A stretch of DNA of 35,214 bases from CAZGWE01 sp964529405 (lineage in GTDB: Bacteria > Patescibacteriota > UBA1384 > XYA2-FULL-43-10 > 1-14-0-10-43-13). The stretch lies in NCBI GenBank assembly GCA_964529405.1, contig CAZGWE010000010.1, positions 1-35,214 of the forward strand, written 5' to 3'. Each line of letters starts with the position of its first letter. The stretch's first letter is position 1. The translations under genes and the position numbers were made by a program. The notes beneath the pieces are model-generated. The model worked only from the letters and a program-made list of their open reading frames with translations, was not told where the DNA came from and made no database searches. Below are positions 23,202 through 30,903 of the stretch, in pieces.

Positions 23202-25703
23202 GTGTCAAAAATCATCGAAAAAACTTGGGATCATAGCAAGTACGAGGAGGAACTCTATAAGTCTTGGGAGGAGAAGGGCTATTTTCGACCGGAGGTCGTA
23301 ACCAAAACCCAAAGTCGAGACTCCAAAGCCAAAAATAACCCCCTCCAGCTCCCCCTTGAAAAGGGGGAGAGAAAGATGGATGGCCTAGAAAAGGGGGAGA
23401 GAAACGAGAGCGGCCTTGAAAAGGGGAAGGCCGAAGGGATCCTGAAACAAGTTCAGGATGACACAAATAGCGGGCAGTTTTCATATGATCGGAAAATTGA
23501 CGGAAAGCCGTTTGTTATCTCCATGCCGCCGCCGAATGTGACGGGAAAGTTACACATGGGACATGCACTCTTTGTTACGCTTGAAGATATTATGGCTCGC
23601 TATCATCGTCTTTTGGGCGAGCCGACTTTGTGGTTGCCGGGAACTGACCATGCCGGAATTGCTACCCAAACTGTGGTTGACAAGGCGCTCAAAAAAGAGG
23701 GAATCGACAAACGAGAGTTGGGTCGCGAGAAGTTTGTCGAGCGGGTTTGGCAGTGGAAAGAACAGTATGGCGGTATTATTACTAAGCAGATGCGGCGGCT
23801 TGGCGCTTCCTGTGATTGGTCGCGGGAACGCTTCACTTTGGATGAGGGCTTAAACCATGCCGTTCGCAAGGCTTTTGTCGATCTTTATAACAAAGACCTC
23901 ATCTATCGAGGTTATTATATCGTCAACTGGTGCCCCAAGTGCCATACGGCCATTGCTGATGATGAAGTTGAACACGTGGAGCAAAAAGCCAAGCTTTACT
24001 ACTTCAAATATGACAAAAAGTTCCCGATCACCATCGCCTCAACCCGTCCTGAGACAAAGTTGGGTGATGTGGCAGTAGCAGTGCATCCGGAAGACAAACG
24101 ATACAAAACGCACATCGGTAAATCGTACGAGGTTGACATTGATGGCACCAAAAGATCAATTAAGATTATTGCTGACAAAGCGGTTGATAAAGAATTTGGT
24201 ACCGGTGCCCTTGGTGTTACGCCGGCTCACTCTTTTGTCGACTGGCAGATGGCCGAGCAGCAGGATTTGGATAAGATAAAGATAATTGACGAGAATGGTC
24301 GAATGTTACCGGATGCAGGGGAAAAATATGCCGGCCTCAAGGTATTAGAGGCGAGAGAGAAAATTTTAGAGTATTTAAGATCAAATGACTTACTTGAAAA
24401 AGAGCAGGAGATCACCAACAATTTGAGTGTTTGCTATCGCTGTGGCGGCGCCATCGAACCGCTTCCATCATTGCAGTGGTTTGTTAAAATGAAGCCGCTG
24501 GCGGCTCGAGCGAAAAAAGTTGTTGAGGACGGCGAGATCACAATCATTCCGAAAAGATTTGAGAAGGTTTACTATCATTGGATGGATAACATTCGCGACT
24601 GGTGCATTTCGAGGCAGCTGTGGTGGGGACATCGGCTGCCAGTCTGGTACAGACAGGCAGAAATTTCTAATGACCAATTTCTAATTTCTAATAAAATCCC
24701 AAATCCCAAATCCCAAATCCCAAACAAGACATTGGACATTAAGCCATTGGTGATTGATTCGGCATTAGAAATTAGAAATTCGGATGTTCCTCCACAGGAG
24801 ATCTATGTTGGCCTTGAGCCGCCACAAGGCGAGGGTTGGAAGCAAGATGAGGACGTCTTGGATACCTGGTTTTCCTCGGCTTTGTGGCCGTTTTCGACAT
24901 TGGGCTGGCCCGATCAGACAAAGGATTATCAGTACTTTTATCCCACTACCGTGATGGAAACCGGTTACGACATTCTCTTTTTTTGGGTGGCGCGGATGAT
25001 TATGTTCGGACTGGAATTTACCGGCCGGGTTCCATTTGAAACGGTCTATTTGCACGGGCTGGTCCGGGATGAGCAAAACCGCAAGATGAGCAAGTCGCTG
25101 GGCAATGTTATGGATCCGCTTGATCTCATTCCTAAATATGGCACAGATGCCTTGAGAATGGCTCTGGTTGTCGGTTCCGCCCCGGGGCAGGATCTACCTA
25201 TAGGAGAGGGCAAAATCAAAGGTTATCGAAACTTCTCCAACAAGATCTGGAATGCTTCTCGCTATGTAATTCTTCGAGTTTCAGAAGGTGATCTCCAATT
25301 GGGGGAAATTGGTGATTGCAGGATATTGGAGTTGGATCACCTTGAAGGGGGCAAACATACCGTCGAAAACCAGCGAATGCTGGATGAACACAAATCAGTA
25401 AAAGAAGAGGTAACAAAGCTGCTGAATAACTTTAAATTCTCCCTGGCGGGCGAAAAACTATATGAATATTTTTGGCATACCTTTGCCGATGTCTATATTG
25501 AGGAGACGAAAAAATATTTTAACGAGCTTGGCGATAAACAGGTAAAGGAAAACACCAAAAAAGTACTTGTAAAAGTACTTTCCGAAAGCCTGGTAATGCT
25601 CCATCCTTTTATGCCCTACGTTACCGAGGCGGTTTGGCAGGATCTGCGTCAAATATACCCGGACTTGGCCGGATCAATTATGATTGCCGGTTGGCCCGAA
25701 TAA
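23202..25703 (+). CDS. valS: Valyl-tRNA synthetase
   Basis: 833 aa from GTG (VSKIIEKTWDHSKYEEELYKSWEEKGYF), where family proteins begin; the open frame back to 23064 translates a repeat. It charges tRNA-Val. Motifs: PPPNVTGKLHMGHA with HMGH at 118-121, LPGTDHAGIATQ, the editing domain with STRPETKLGDVAVAVHP, QLWWGHRLPVWY, DEDVLDTWFSSALWPFSTLGWP, and KMSKS at 628-632. A repeat-derived insert of about 60 residues (about 34-97, NPLQLPLEKGERKMD...) splits the N-terminal part. Another (about 486-530, ISNDQFLISNKIPNPKSQIPN) replaces the Cys-containing ribbon that normally follows HRxPVWY. The C-terminal coiled-coil arm of most bacterial ValRS is missing. Confidence 0.95.
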   Translation: MSKIIEKTWDHSKYEEELYKSWEEKGYFRPEVVTKTQSRDSKAKNNPLQLPLEKGERKMDGLEKGERNESGLEKGKAEGILKQVQDDTNSGQFSYDRKIDGKPFVISMPPPNVTGKLHMGHALFVTLEDIMARYHRLLGEPTLWLPGTDHAGIATQTVVDKALKKEGIDKRELGREKFVERVWQWKEQYGGIITKQMRRLGASCDWSRERFTLDEGLNHAVRKAFVDLYNKDLIYRGYYIVNWCPKCHTAIADDEVEHVEQKAKLYYFKYDKKFPITIASTRPETKLGDVAVAVHPEDKRYKTHIGKSYEVDIDGTKRSIKIIADKAVDKEFGTGALGVTPAHSFVDWQMAEQQDLDKIKIIDENGRMLPDAGEKYAGLKVLEAREKILEYLRSNDLLEKEQEITNNLSVCYRCGGAIEPLPSLQWFVKMKPLAARAKKVVEDGEITIIPKRFEKVYYHWMDNIRDWCISRQLWWGHRLPVWYRQAEISNDQFLISNKIPNPKSQIPNKTLDIKPLVIDSALEIRNSDVPPQEIYVGLEPPQGEGWKQDEDVLDTWFSSALWPFSTLGWPDQTKDYQYFYPTTVMETGYDILFFWVARMIMFGLEFTGRVPFETVYLHGLVRDEQNRKMSKSLGNVMDPLDLIPKYGTDALRMALVVGSAPGQDLPIGEGKIKGYRNFSNKIWNASRYVILRVSEGDLQLGEIGDCRILELDHLEGGKHTVENQRMLDEHKSVKEEVTKLLNNFKFSLAGEKLYEYFWHTFADVYIEETKKYFNELGDKQVKENTKKVLVKVLSESLVMLHPFMPYVTEAVWQDLRQIYPDLAGSIMIAGWPE
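23335..23465. repeat. In-frame repeat block in valS (CCCCCT/AGGGGG hairpin type)
   Basis: CTCCCCCTTGAAAAGGGGGA is a near-perfect hairpin; GAAAAGGGG recurs three times (encoding LEKGE). The block ends with GAAACAAGTTCAGGATGACA, a dispersed unit also echoed at the 3' end of the histidine kinase gene (27341-27353). Confidence 0.8.
24660..24790. repeat. In-frame family B repeat block in valS
   Basis: It starts with AATTTCTAATGACCAATTTC and several AAATCCC units and ends with GCATTAGAAATTAGAAATTC, the complement of its own left end. The whole block is thus an inverted repeat of about 130 bp in frame. Confidence 0.85.
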
Positions 25704-25730
25704 TTTGATATTAAAAATGGAGGGGAAGAC

Positions 25731-27374
25731 ATGTGGAATAATTTTCTAAATATTATCTCTACCGTCTGCGTTATTGTCACGACGGTAATCTCTCTTTTTA
25801 TCTATTTCAATAACAGGAAAGCGGCTTTTAACATTTTAGCCTCGCTCCTGATTTTGGTTGTTTCTATTTGGTCGGGACTGTTGCTGGCGACCCTGATTTT
25901 TTCCGACATCCTCTTCGGCCGGCTTCTTTTTTCCTTTGGCATTGAAATAGTGCCGTTTTTTATTTTGTTTATGTTAATGTTTGCCGGCCATATTTTGACT
26001 TTAAAAAAAATTGTTTTGATTACGGCCTTGCCTCTTATCCTTTCGAGTCTGGGTCCGATTAAGGGTTTGCTTTTTAAGGAAGCGTCAGTCGTAAACGGGG
26101 TGTTTATGACTAGCGAACCTGGCCCCCTGCTGGCTTTATGGGAAGCGACTTATTTTATTTACCTGGGCATCCTGATTTATTTGTTTGTTGTAATTCGTCG
26201 AGAAGTGACCGGAGTCAAAAAGGTTCAACTAAACTATTTAACCATCGGACTCTTTCTGTCTTTTAGCGCCGGCACGGTTACAAACCTGATCCTGCCAATG
26301 ATGGGTATCTTCAGTCTGGGCCACTTTGGCCCCCTAACCACGCTGCCGCTTTCAATCATGATGATTTATGTTGCCACCAAACATCATATTCTTGAGGTTA
26401 GAGTAGTGTTGTCGGAAGTTTGGGCGCTGCTTTTAACGATGATTGTTTTTGCCGCTTTTTGGCGAAACAGGCAGATTTTCGACTTTATCGTCTTTGCCGC
26501 CGTTTCCTGCATCGCCGTACTCTTTGTCCAATCCGTCTTGTCCGAATCGGATAAGAACCGCATCCTTAGATTGCAAAACAGGCAACTTTTTAAGGCGAAG
26601 AAAGATTTGGAGGCACTGGATAAGTTGAAGGGCGAGTTTCTCAATATGGCGATGCATGAACTAAATACGCCGGTGGCGGCCATTAAAAGCATTCTCTCTG
26701 TCATTTTTGAAAGCAAGCACTCCACCTTAGACGAAAAGCAAAAAAAAGAGCTTGGGCCGGTTTGGGATGCATCAGACAGGTTGTCTCATCTTATCAAAAA
26801 TGTCTTCGACGCTTCCTATATTGATCAAGGCAATATTTGGATCAACAAAAGCGAAGCCGACATGGTTGAATTGGTGGACGAGGCAGTCGAGAATTTAAAA
26901 AAGAGGGCCAAAGACAGAAGTATCAATCTTATCTGGCGCAAACCGAAAAACCTCTCCCTTAATATCTATATTGACAAAGATAAAATTTATGACATTATTT
27001 TTAATTTGATCGAGAACGCCATAAAGTTTACTTACGACGGCCAGGTTGAGGTTTCGCTAAGCGAGGACGGAGATATTGTTTCTGTTGCCATTTCCGACAC
27101 GGGAGTGGGTATTTCCGGGGAAGACCAAAAAAAGCTTTTCAGCAAGTTTTTCCAGTCGGCTCGGTTTGACGAAAAAATGCCCCAGGAGCAGCAAGGGGCA
27201 GGTTTGGGCCTGTACATCTCCAAGAATGTCGTCAAATTGCACGGCGGGGATATCAAGGTTGTTTCCGAGTTGCACCATGGTAGTACCTTTACCGTGACAT
27301 TATCCAAAGAGCAATCTCCGGCCGGGAAACAACCGCTCAAACAAGTTCAGGAAAACACTCTTGATAAATCTTAA
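25731..27374 (+). CDS. Membrane sensor histidine kinase (orphan)
   Basis: 547 aa. Residues 1-270 hold eight or so hydrophobic helices (first at about 7-25, last at about 252-270), a multi-helix sensor of the 7TM/MASE kind. Residues 270-300 form a coiled linker. The HisKA domain has the H-box FLNMAMHELNTPVAAIK with His309. The ATPase domain shows the N-box NLIENAIKFT (425-434), G1 DTGVGI (456-461), the F-box FFQSARF (473-479) and G2 GAGLGLYISKNVVKLHGG (489-506). All catalytic motifs are intact. No response regulator gene is nearby. It begins 27 bases after valS with GGAGGGGA as ribosome binding site, so it is probably co-transcribed. The tail LKQVQENTLDKS derives from a dispersed repeat. Confidence 0.92.
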   Translation: MWNNFLNIISTVCVIVTTVISLFIYFNNRKAAFNILASLLILVVSIWSGLLLATLIFSDILFGRLLFSFGIEIVPFFILFMLMFAGHILTLKKIVLITALPLILSSLGPIKGLLFKEASVVNGVFMTSEPGPLLALWEATYFIYLGILIYLFVVIRREVTGVKKVQLNYLTIGLFLSFSAGTVTNLILPMMGIFSLGHFGPLTTLPLSIMMIYVATKHHILEVRVVLSEVWALLLTMIVFAAFWRNRQIFDFIVFAAVSCIAVLFVQSVLSESDKNRILRLQNRQLFKAKKDLEALDKLKGEFLNMAMHELNTPVAAIKSILSVIFESKHSTLDEKQKKELGPVWDASDRLSHLIKNVFDASYIDQGNIWINKSEADMVELVDEAVENLKKRAKDRSINLIWRKPKNLSLNIYIDKDKIYDIIFNLIENAIKFTYDGQVEVSLSEDGDIVSVAISDTGVGISGEDQKKLFSKFFQSARFDEKMPQEQQGAGLGLYISKNVVKLHGGDIKVVSELHHGSTFTVTLSKEQSPAGKQPLKQVQENTLDKS

Positions 27375-27401
27375 CTTTGGCCGGTAATGCAGCTTGCAAC
27401 A

Positions 27402-28577
27402 TTATTTCAGGCTGCCAGTGACACTCTTACCGCTAAATTTATGTCCGGCAGAGTCAATGAAATCAAAGCGGTAAGTAAACCTACCCTTGAGGATGCTCCT
27501 GTCGCCCGTGCCGCCGCGGGTATGATCTCCATCAATAACGCCGGCGCAATGACCTTCGCTATCACAATTAAGCGGCACTGTCACAGTCCTTTTGTCATTT
27601 TTCCAACGAAAGCCGGAAAATACATGCCGCGTGTACATATAAACAATATTGGCGCTTTTAATATTGTTAGCCAGCCAAGGCGGAATGTCGGCTTGAAAGG
27701 TAATATTACGGTTATAGAGCAGGTTATTTTTATCCGTCACGTTTTTAACCATATTGCTTTTTGGAAAAGCGAAAGTGAAATTAAATGAGCGGTTGACAGA
27801 GACTATTTTGGTCAACTTGGCTGTAATCTTGGCATTGGACATGGCCTTGGATGACCGGAGGCAGAACCTGGGGTTGTCTGTCAGCATTTTAATTTCGCCG
27901 GAAGTAATATTATTGCCGACAAGTATATCGGTGTTATCAATCAGGCTGATCGAGGTGTCTCTTGGCTTTTGGATTAAGATTGTTTCGCCGATAAGCGGAG
28001 TCCCGTCTTTTTTATTCAGATCTATGGCAAAAACGATGCAATCGCTGTTGTTGGGAAATTCCGTGACCGGCGAGGTGTTGTAGGGATTCTCAACGTTAAT
28101 TTCCATTTTTGAACCGGCAAGGGTGTTGCCTGCAGTTGAATGATCGGATGTTTTTAAAAAGACGAGGCTAAAACTTTTTTTAATGTTGGGGCGGTCTTTC
28201 AGTCGGACCGTAACGGTTGTCCGGCCAATTTTGTTGGATCTTATGCACCATGTTTGTGTGCCGTTGCCGGTGTCTGCGGTCGTTCCGTCAATAGTAACAC
28301 TGCCGGCAGTGACAACGCTAAGCGGTTTATTTACCAGATAGCCTTCATTTTTGAGGGCGCTAACAACAACAGTGGCGCAATCGGAATTGTCGGCGGAAGC
28401 GGTGCCGTCAGTAACGTCCACTTCTAATTTAGCCCGATAATAAGGGTCGATCGTATCAGCCGAAACCGATCCGGAGCTGTTAATAAAAATTCCGCCGGCA
28501 ATTAGTAGCCCGAGTAATCCTATCATTGGAATAAGCCTTTTAACCCTGCCTTTGCTGGACCCTTTTTTTCTCGCCAT
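27402..28577 (-). CDS. Surface protein with two Ig-like domains and signal anchor
   Basis: 391 aa from the ATG of MARKKGSSKGRVKRL, which has GGGGAGGGGA right before it; the frame upstream lacks a good start. A basic N-terminus and helix at about 17-36 with a likely cleavage site (VSA-DTID, about 40) send it across the membrane. Two similar units of about 110 residues follow: AKLEVDVTDGTASADNSDCATVVVSALKNEGYLVNKPL ... TQTWCIRSNKIGRTTVTVRLKD and MEINVENPYNTSPVTEFPNNSDCIVFAIDLNKKDGTPLIGE ... PRFCLRSSKAMSNAKITAKLT, each with one Cys near the start and one near the end. This fits invasin/Big-like Ig folds with a disulfide. A third, different beta domain ends the protein. Adhesin or surface-layer role is inferred. 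Confidence 0.75.
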   Translation of the reverse strand: MARKKGSSKGRVKRLIPMIGLLGLLIAGGIFINSSGSVSADTIDPYYRAKLEVDVTDGTASADNSDCATVVVSALKNEGYLVNKPLSVVTAGSVTIDGTTADTGNGTQTWCIRSNKIGRTTVTVRLKDRPNIKKSFSLVFLKTSDHSTAGNTLAGSKMEINVENPYNTSPVTEFPNNSDCIVFAIDLNKKDGTPLIGETILIQKPRDTSISLIDNTDILVGNNITSGEIKMLTDNPRFCLRSSKAMSNAKITAKLTKIVSVNRSFNFTFAFPKSNMVKNVTDKNNLLYNRNITFQADIPPWLANNIKSANIVYMYTRHVFSGFRWKNDKRTVTVPLNCDSEGHCAGVIDGDHTRGGTGDRSILKGRFTYRFDFIDSAGHKFSGKSVTGSLK

Positions 28578-28603
28578 TCCCCTCCCCGGATAATTCTTTA
28601 TCA

Positions 28604-28632
28604 AATATAGTCCCCTGATAATATTTTTGCAA
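28604..28632 (-). promoter_or_regulatory. Promoter of the Ig-like surface protein gene
   Basis: Minus strand TTGCAA (28632-28627), 17-base spacer, TATATT (28609-28604), directly after the nifU stop. Confidence 0.6.
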
Positions 28633-28634
28633 TA

Positions 28635-29051
28635 TTAAGAATTTCTTTTTTGGCGATAGTTTTCAACGGCTTTGTGTATCCCGTCGGCCGAAAGGATGGA
28701 GCAGTGATATTTTTGCTTGGGTAAAATGCCTAACGCCTCATTGATATCATCGCGATTGACCTTCAGCGCCTCGTCAAGGCTTTTGCCCTTGACCATCTCA
28801 GTCATCATGCTGGTTGAGGCAATGGCCGCAGCACAGCCCAAGGTTTTGAATTTGATGTCGGCGATGTACTCTTCTGTCCCTTCCTTTTCGCCTTTTAATT
28901 TTCGCCTTTTAACTTTAATGTAAACGTACATTACATCGCCGCACCTAACATTGCCGACTTCACCAATGCCGTCGGCATCGGAAATCTCGCCTACATTACG
29001 CGGGTTATAAAAGTGGTCTAAAACTTCTTTTGAATATTCGTGTTGTTCCAT
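28635..29051 (-). CDS. nifU: Fe-S cluster scaffold NifU/IscU
   Basis: 138 aa. It assembles Fe-S clusters from sulfur given by NifS. The three cluster Cys are present: Cys37 (NVRCGDV, with the adjacent Asp39), Cys73 (KTLGCAAAIASTS) and Cys117 (KYHCSILSADGI). The loop after YIKVK carries an extra stretch KRRKLKGEKEGTEE (48-61) from a simple AAAAGGCGAAAA repeat, absent from ordinary IscU. The LPPVK chaperone motif is replaced by LPKQK (110-114). It follows nifS across a palindromic repeat. Confidence 0.93.
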   Translation of the reverse strand: MEQHEYSKEVLDHFYNPRNVGEISDADGIGEVGNVRCGDVMYVYIKVKRRKLKGEKEGTEEYIADIKFKTLGCAAAIASTSMMTEMVKGKSLDEALKVNRDDINEALGILPKQKYHCSILSADGIHKAVENYRQKRNS

Positions 29052-29067
29052 AATTTCCTTGCTTAAA

Positions 29068-29140
29068 TATGAACAACTAACAATACTAACGACAAACGAC
29101 GAATTAGCTGTTCGTTGTTAGTATTGTTCGTCGTTCATAT
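29068..29140. repeat. Palindromic repeat at the nifS-nifU junction that supplies the nifS stop
   Basis: The left arm ATATGAACAACTAACAATAC (29076 region) and the reverse complement of the right arm CATATGAACGACGAACAATA match with few changes, giving a hairpin of about 70 bases. The right arm encodes the last residues of NifS (HMNDEQY) and its stop codon. Confidence 0.8.
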
Positions 29141-30347
29141 GTGTTTTGAATGGGCTCATCTGTCTTAATCGTTTAATGATGTCTGGTAGCACTTCTAAAA
29201 CCTTATTGATTTCTTCATCCGTTGTTTCTTGACCGAGTGAAAACCTAATTGAGCCATGAGCCTTTTCCGGCGGGATTCCCATTGAAGTTAAGACGTGGCT
29301 GGGTTCGAGTGTTCTGGAAGTGCAGGCGGAGCCGGTGGAGACGGCGATGCCCAGGAAGTCGAGGTTCAAAAGAATAGACTCGCCCTCAGCATTAACGAAG
29401 CTGATGTTAGCAATGTGGGGGGCTAATTTAGCCCGATTGCCATTCAAGATTGAGTCGGGGATGGTGCTTAAAATGCCATCGATAAGCCTATCTCTTAATA
29501 ATTTGACATTTGACATTTGATATTTGACATTTGCGATCAACCGAACTGCCTTTGCAAACCCGATAATTCCAGCCACATTCTCTGTTCCTGCCCGCACTCC
29601 TCTCTCCTGCCCGCCGCCGGTAATCTCCGGCATGATCGGTGTACCTTTTCGAACATAAAGCAGCCCAACTCCCTTTGGTCCGTAGATTTTGTGAGCAGCC
29701 ATTGTTAGCAGATCGACATTGAGATCATTCACATTCATCGGCAAATATTCCGCCGCCTGCACGGCATCAGTGTGGAAGTAAATCCTTTCGCCTTTCGCCT
29801 TTCGCCTTTCGCTTATTAACTTCCCGATCTCTCGAATCGGCTGGATAGTTCCGATCTCATTGTTGACGTACATTATGGAAACTAGCGCAGTATTGTCTCT
29901 AATAGCATTTTTAACATCCTCGACTTTAATAACGCCACCAGCTCCAGGCTTGATATAAGTCGCCTCGATCCCCCCTGCTTTCTCGAGCGATTTGACAGTA
30001 TCGAGCACGGCCTTATGCTCAAAAGCACTGGTAATAATGTGAGGTTTAGATTTTTCTCCCCCTGATACGTGACGTGTAATATGCGATGCGATCCCCCTGA
30101 TTGCCAAATTATCACTCTCGCTTCCGCCGGAGGTAAAGACGATCTCGGTCGGGTCGCAGCCCAAGAACCGGGCAATGGCTTTTCTGGCTTCATCTACGGC
30201 TTTTTTAGCCTCGAGTCCAAAGGAGTGCAGCGAACCGGCATTGCCAAAATTAGTCGTGAAGTAAGGCTTCATTGCTTCGTATACTTCCGGGTCAACCGGC
30301 GTTGTAGCAGAGTGATCCAAGTATATTTTTGATGTTTGATTTTGCAT
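29118..30347 (-). CDS. nifS: Cysteine desulfurase NifS/IscS
   Basis: 409 aa. This PLP enzyme turns cysteine to alanine and carries persulfide sulfur to NifU and to MnmA. Seen: YLDHSATTPVDPEV (9-22), SGGSESDNLAI (73-83), His111 (SAFEHKAV), HTDAVQAA (192-199), the PLP Lys220 (AAHKIYGPKG), GGGQERGVRAGTEN (244-257) and the catalytic Cys342 (STGSACTSRTLEPSHV). Two repeat-derived stretches interrupt it: SERRKAKGERIYF (179-191, DNA GCGAAAGGCGAAAGG units at about 29788-29815) and ANVKYQMSNVKLL (272-284, TGACATTTGACATTTG units at 29500-29540). The C-terminal seven residues come from the palindrome shared with the nifU gap. It is the second gene of the Rrf2 operon. Confidence 0.95.
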   Translation of the reverse strand: MQNQTSKIYLDHSATTPVDPEVYEAMKPYFTTNFGNAGSLHSFGLEAKKAVDEARKAIARFLGCDPTEIVFTSGGSESDNLAIRGIASHITRHVSGGEKSKPHIITSAFEHKAVLDTVKSLEKAGGIEATYIKPGAGGVIKVEDVKNAIRDNTALVSIMYVNNEIGTIQPIREIGKLISERRKAKGERIYFHTDAVQAAEYLPMNVNDLNVDLLTMAAHKIYGPKGVGLLYVRKGTPIMPEITGGGQERGVRAGTENVAGIIGFAKAVRLIANVKYQMSNVKLLRDRLIDGILSTIPDSILNGNRAKLAPHIANISFVNAEGESILLNLDFLGIAVSTGSACTSRTLEPSHVLTSMGIPPEKAHGSIRFSLGQETTDEEINKVLEVLPDIIKRLRQMSPFKTHMNDEQY

Positions 30348-30366
30348 AGTCTTTTATCAAAAACAA

Positions 30367-30753
30367 TTATTTTATTAAATCTTCCAGTGTTATTGAGCTT
30401 AGCGTATCATACAAACTGCTCTCTAACTTTTGCCAAAAGCCAATTGTTTTGCAGCCGGTGTGATGCGGGCAATTTTCGGCGTAGCAGGGACTGGCTTCAA
30501 TAGTCTCGCCCAGCGCCAGGAAGATTTCCTTAATTGATATCTTTTCAGGATTCTTTACCAGTGAATAACCGCCCATTGTGCCCATTTGAGATTGCACCAA
30601 TTTATGGCGATGGAGTTGCTGCATAATTTTTTCGAGAAATGCCGAGGGAATTCTCTCTTCGTAAGCAATATCGGCAATAGGAGAAACCTCTGTCTTTTGT
30701 GCCAGATTAGCCATCGCGCGTATGCCATAATAAGTTTTGGTTGAGATGCGCAT
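30367..30753 (-). CDS. iscR: Rrf2-family, IscR-like Fe-S-sensing repressor
   Basis: 128 aa from MRISTKTYYGIRAMANLAQ, the usual family start; the open frame to 30834 runs through the operator region and is not used. The winged helix covers 1-65 (IADIAYEERIPSAFLEKIMQQLHRHKLVQSQMGTMGGYSL). The three Cys of IscR-type cluster binding are present: Cys90, Cys95 and Cys101 (PCYAENCPHHTGC). Proteins of this type repress Fe-S assembly genes when they carry a cluster. It leads the operon with nifS 19 bases downstream, and an inverted repeat lies 47 bases upstream of the start. Confidence 0.9.
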   Translation of the reverse strand: MRISTKTYYGIRAMANLAQKTEVSPIADIAYEERIPSAFLEKIMQQLHRHKLVQSQMGTMGGYSLVKNPEKISIKEIFLALGETIEASPCYAENCPHHTGCKTIGFWQKLESSLYDTLSSITLEDLIK

Positions 30754-30799
30754 ATCATGAATGGATAACGGATTATCCAAATAACTAATGGCGAATATA

Positions 30800-30822
30800 T
30801 ATCGGACTAAAATAGTCTGATA
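30800..30822. promoter_or_regulatory. Probable IscR/Rrf2 operator
   Basis: TATCGGACTA-AAA-TAGTCTGATA: two ten-base arms complementary at nine of ten positions with a three-base spacer. It lies between the divergent iscR-nifS-nifU operon and mnmA. It overlaps the place where a minus-strand promoter is expected (TATATT at 30798-30793). Confidence 0.7.
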
Positions 30823-30903
30823 TGAATGTACCATTCTTAATTATCGCTTGTCAACTCCCGGTGGGTGGACTTATGAGTAAAAATATTGTAGAATATCGAG
30901 GTT

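Noticed and set aside
27387..27788. 133-codon plus-strand frame
   Set aside because: It is antisense to the Ig-like surface protein, which has a signal anchor, promoter and ribosome site.
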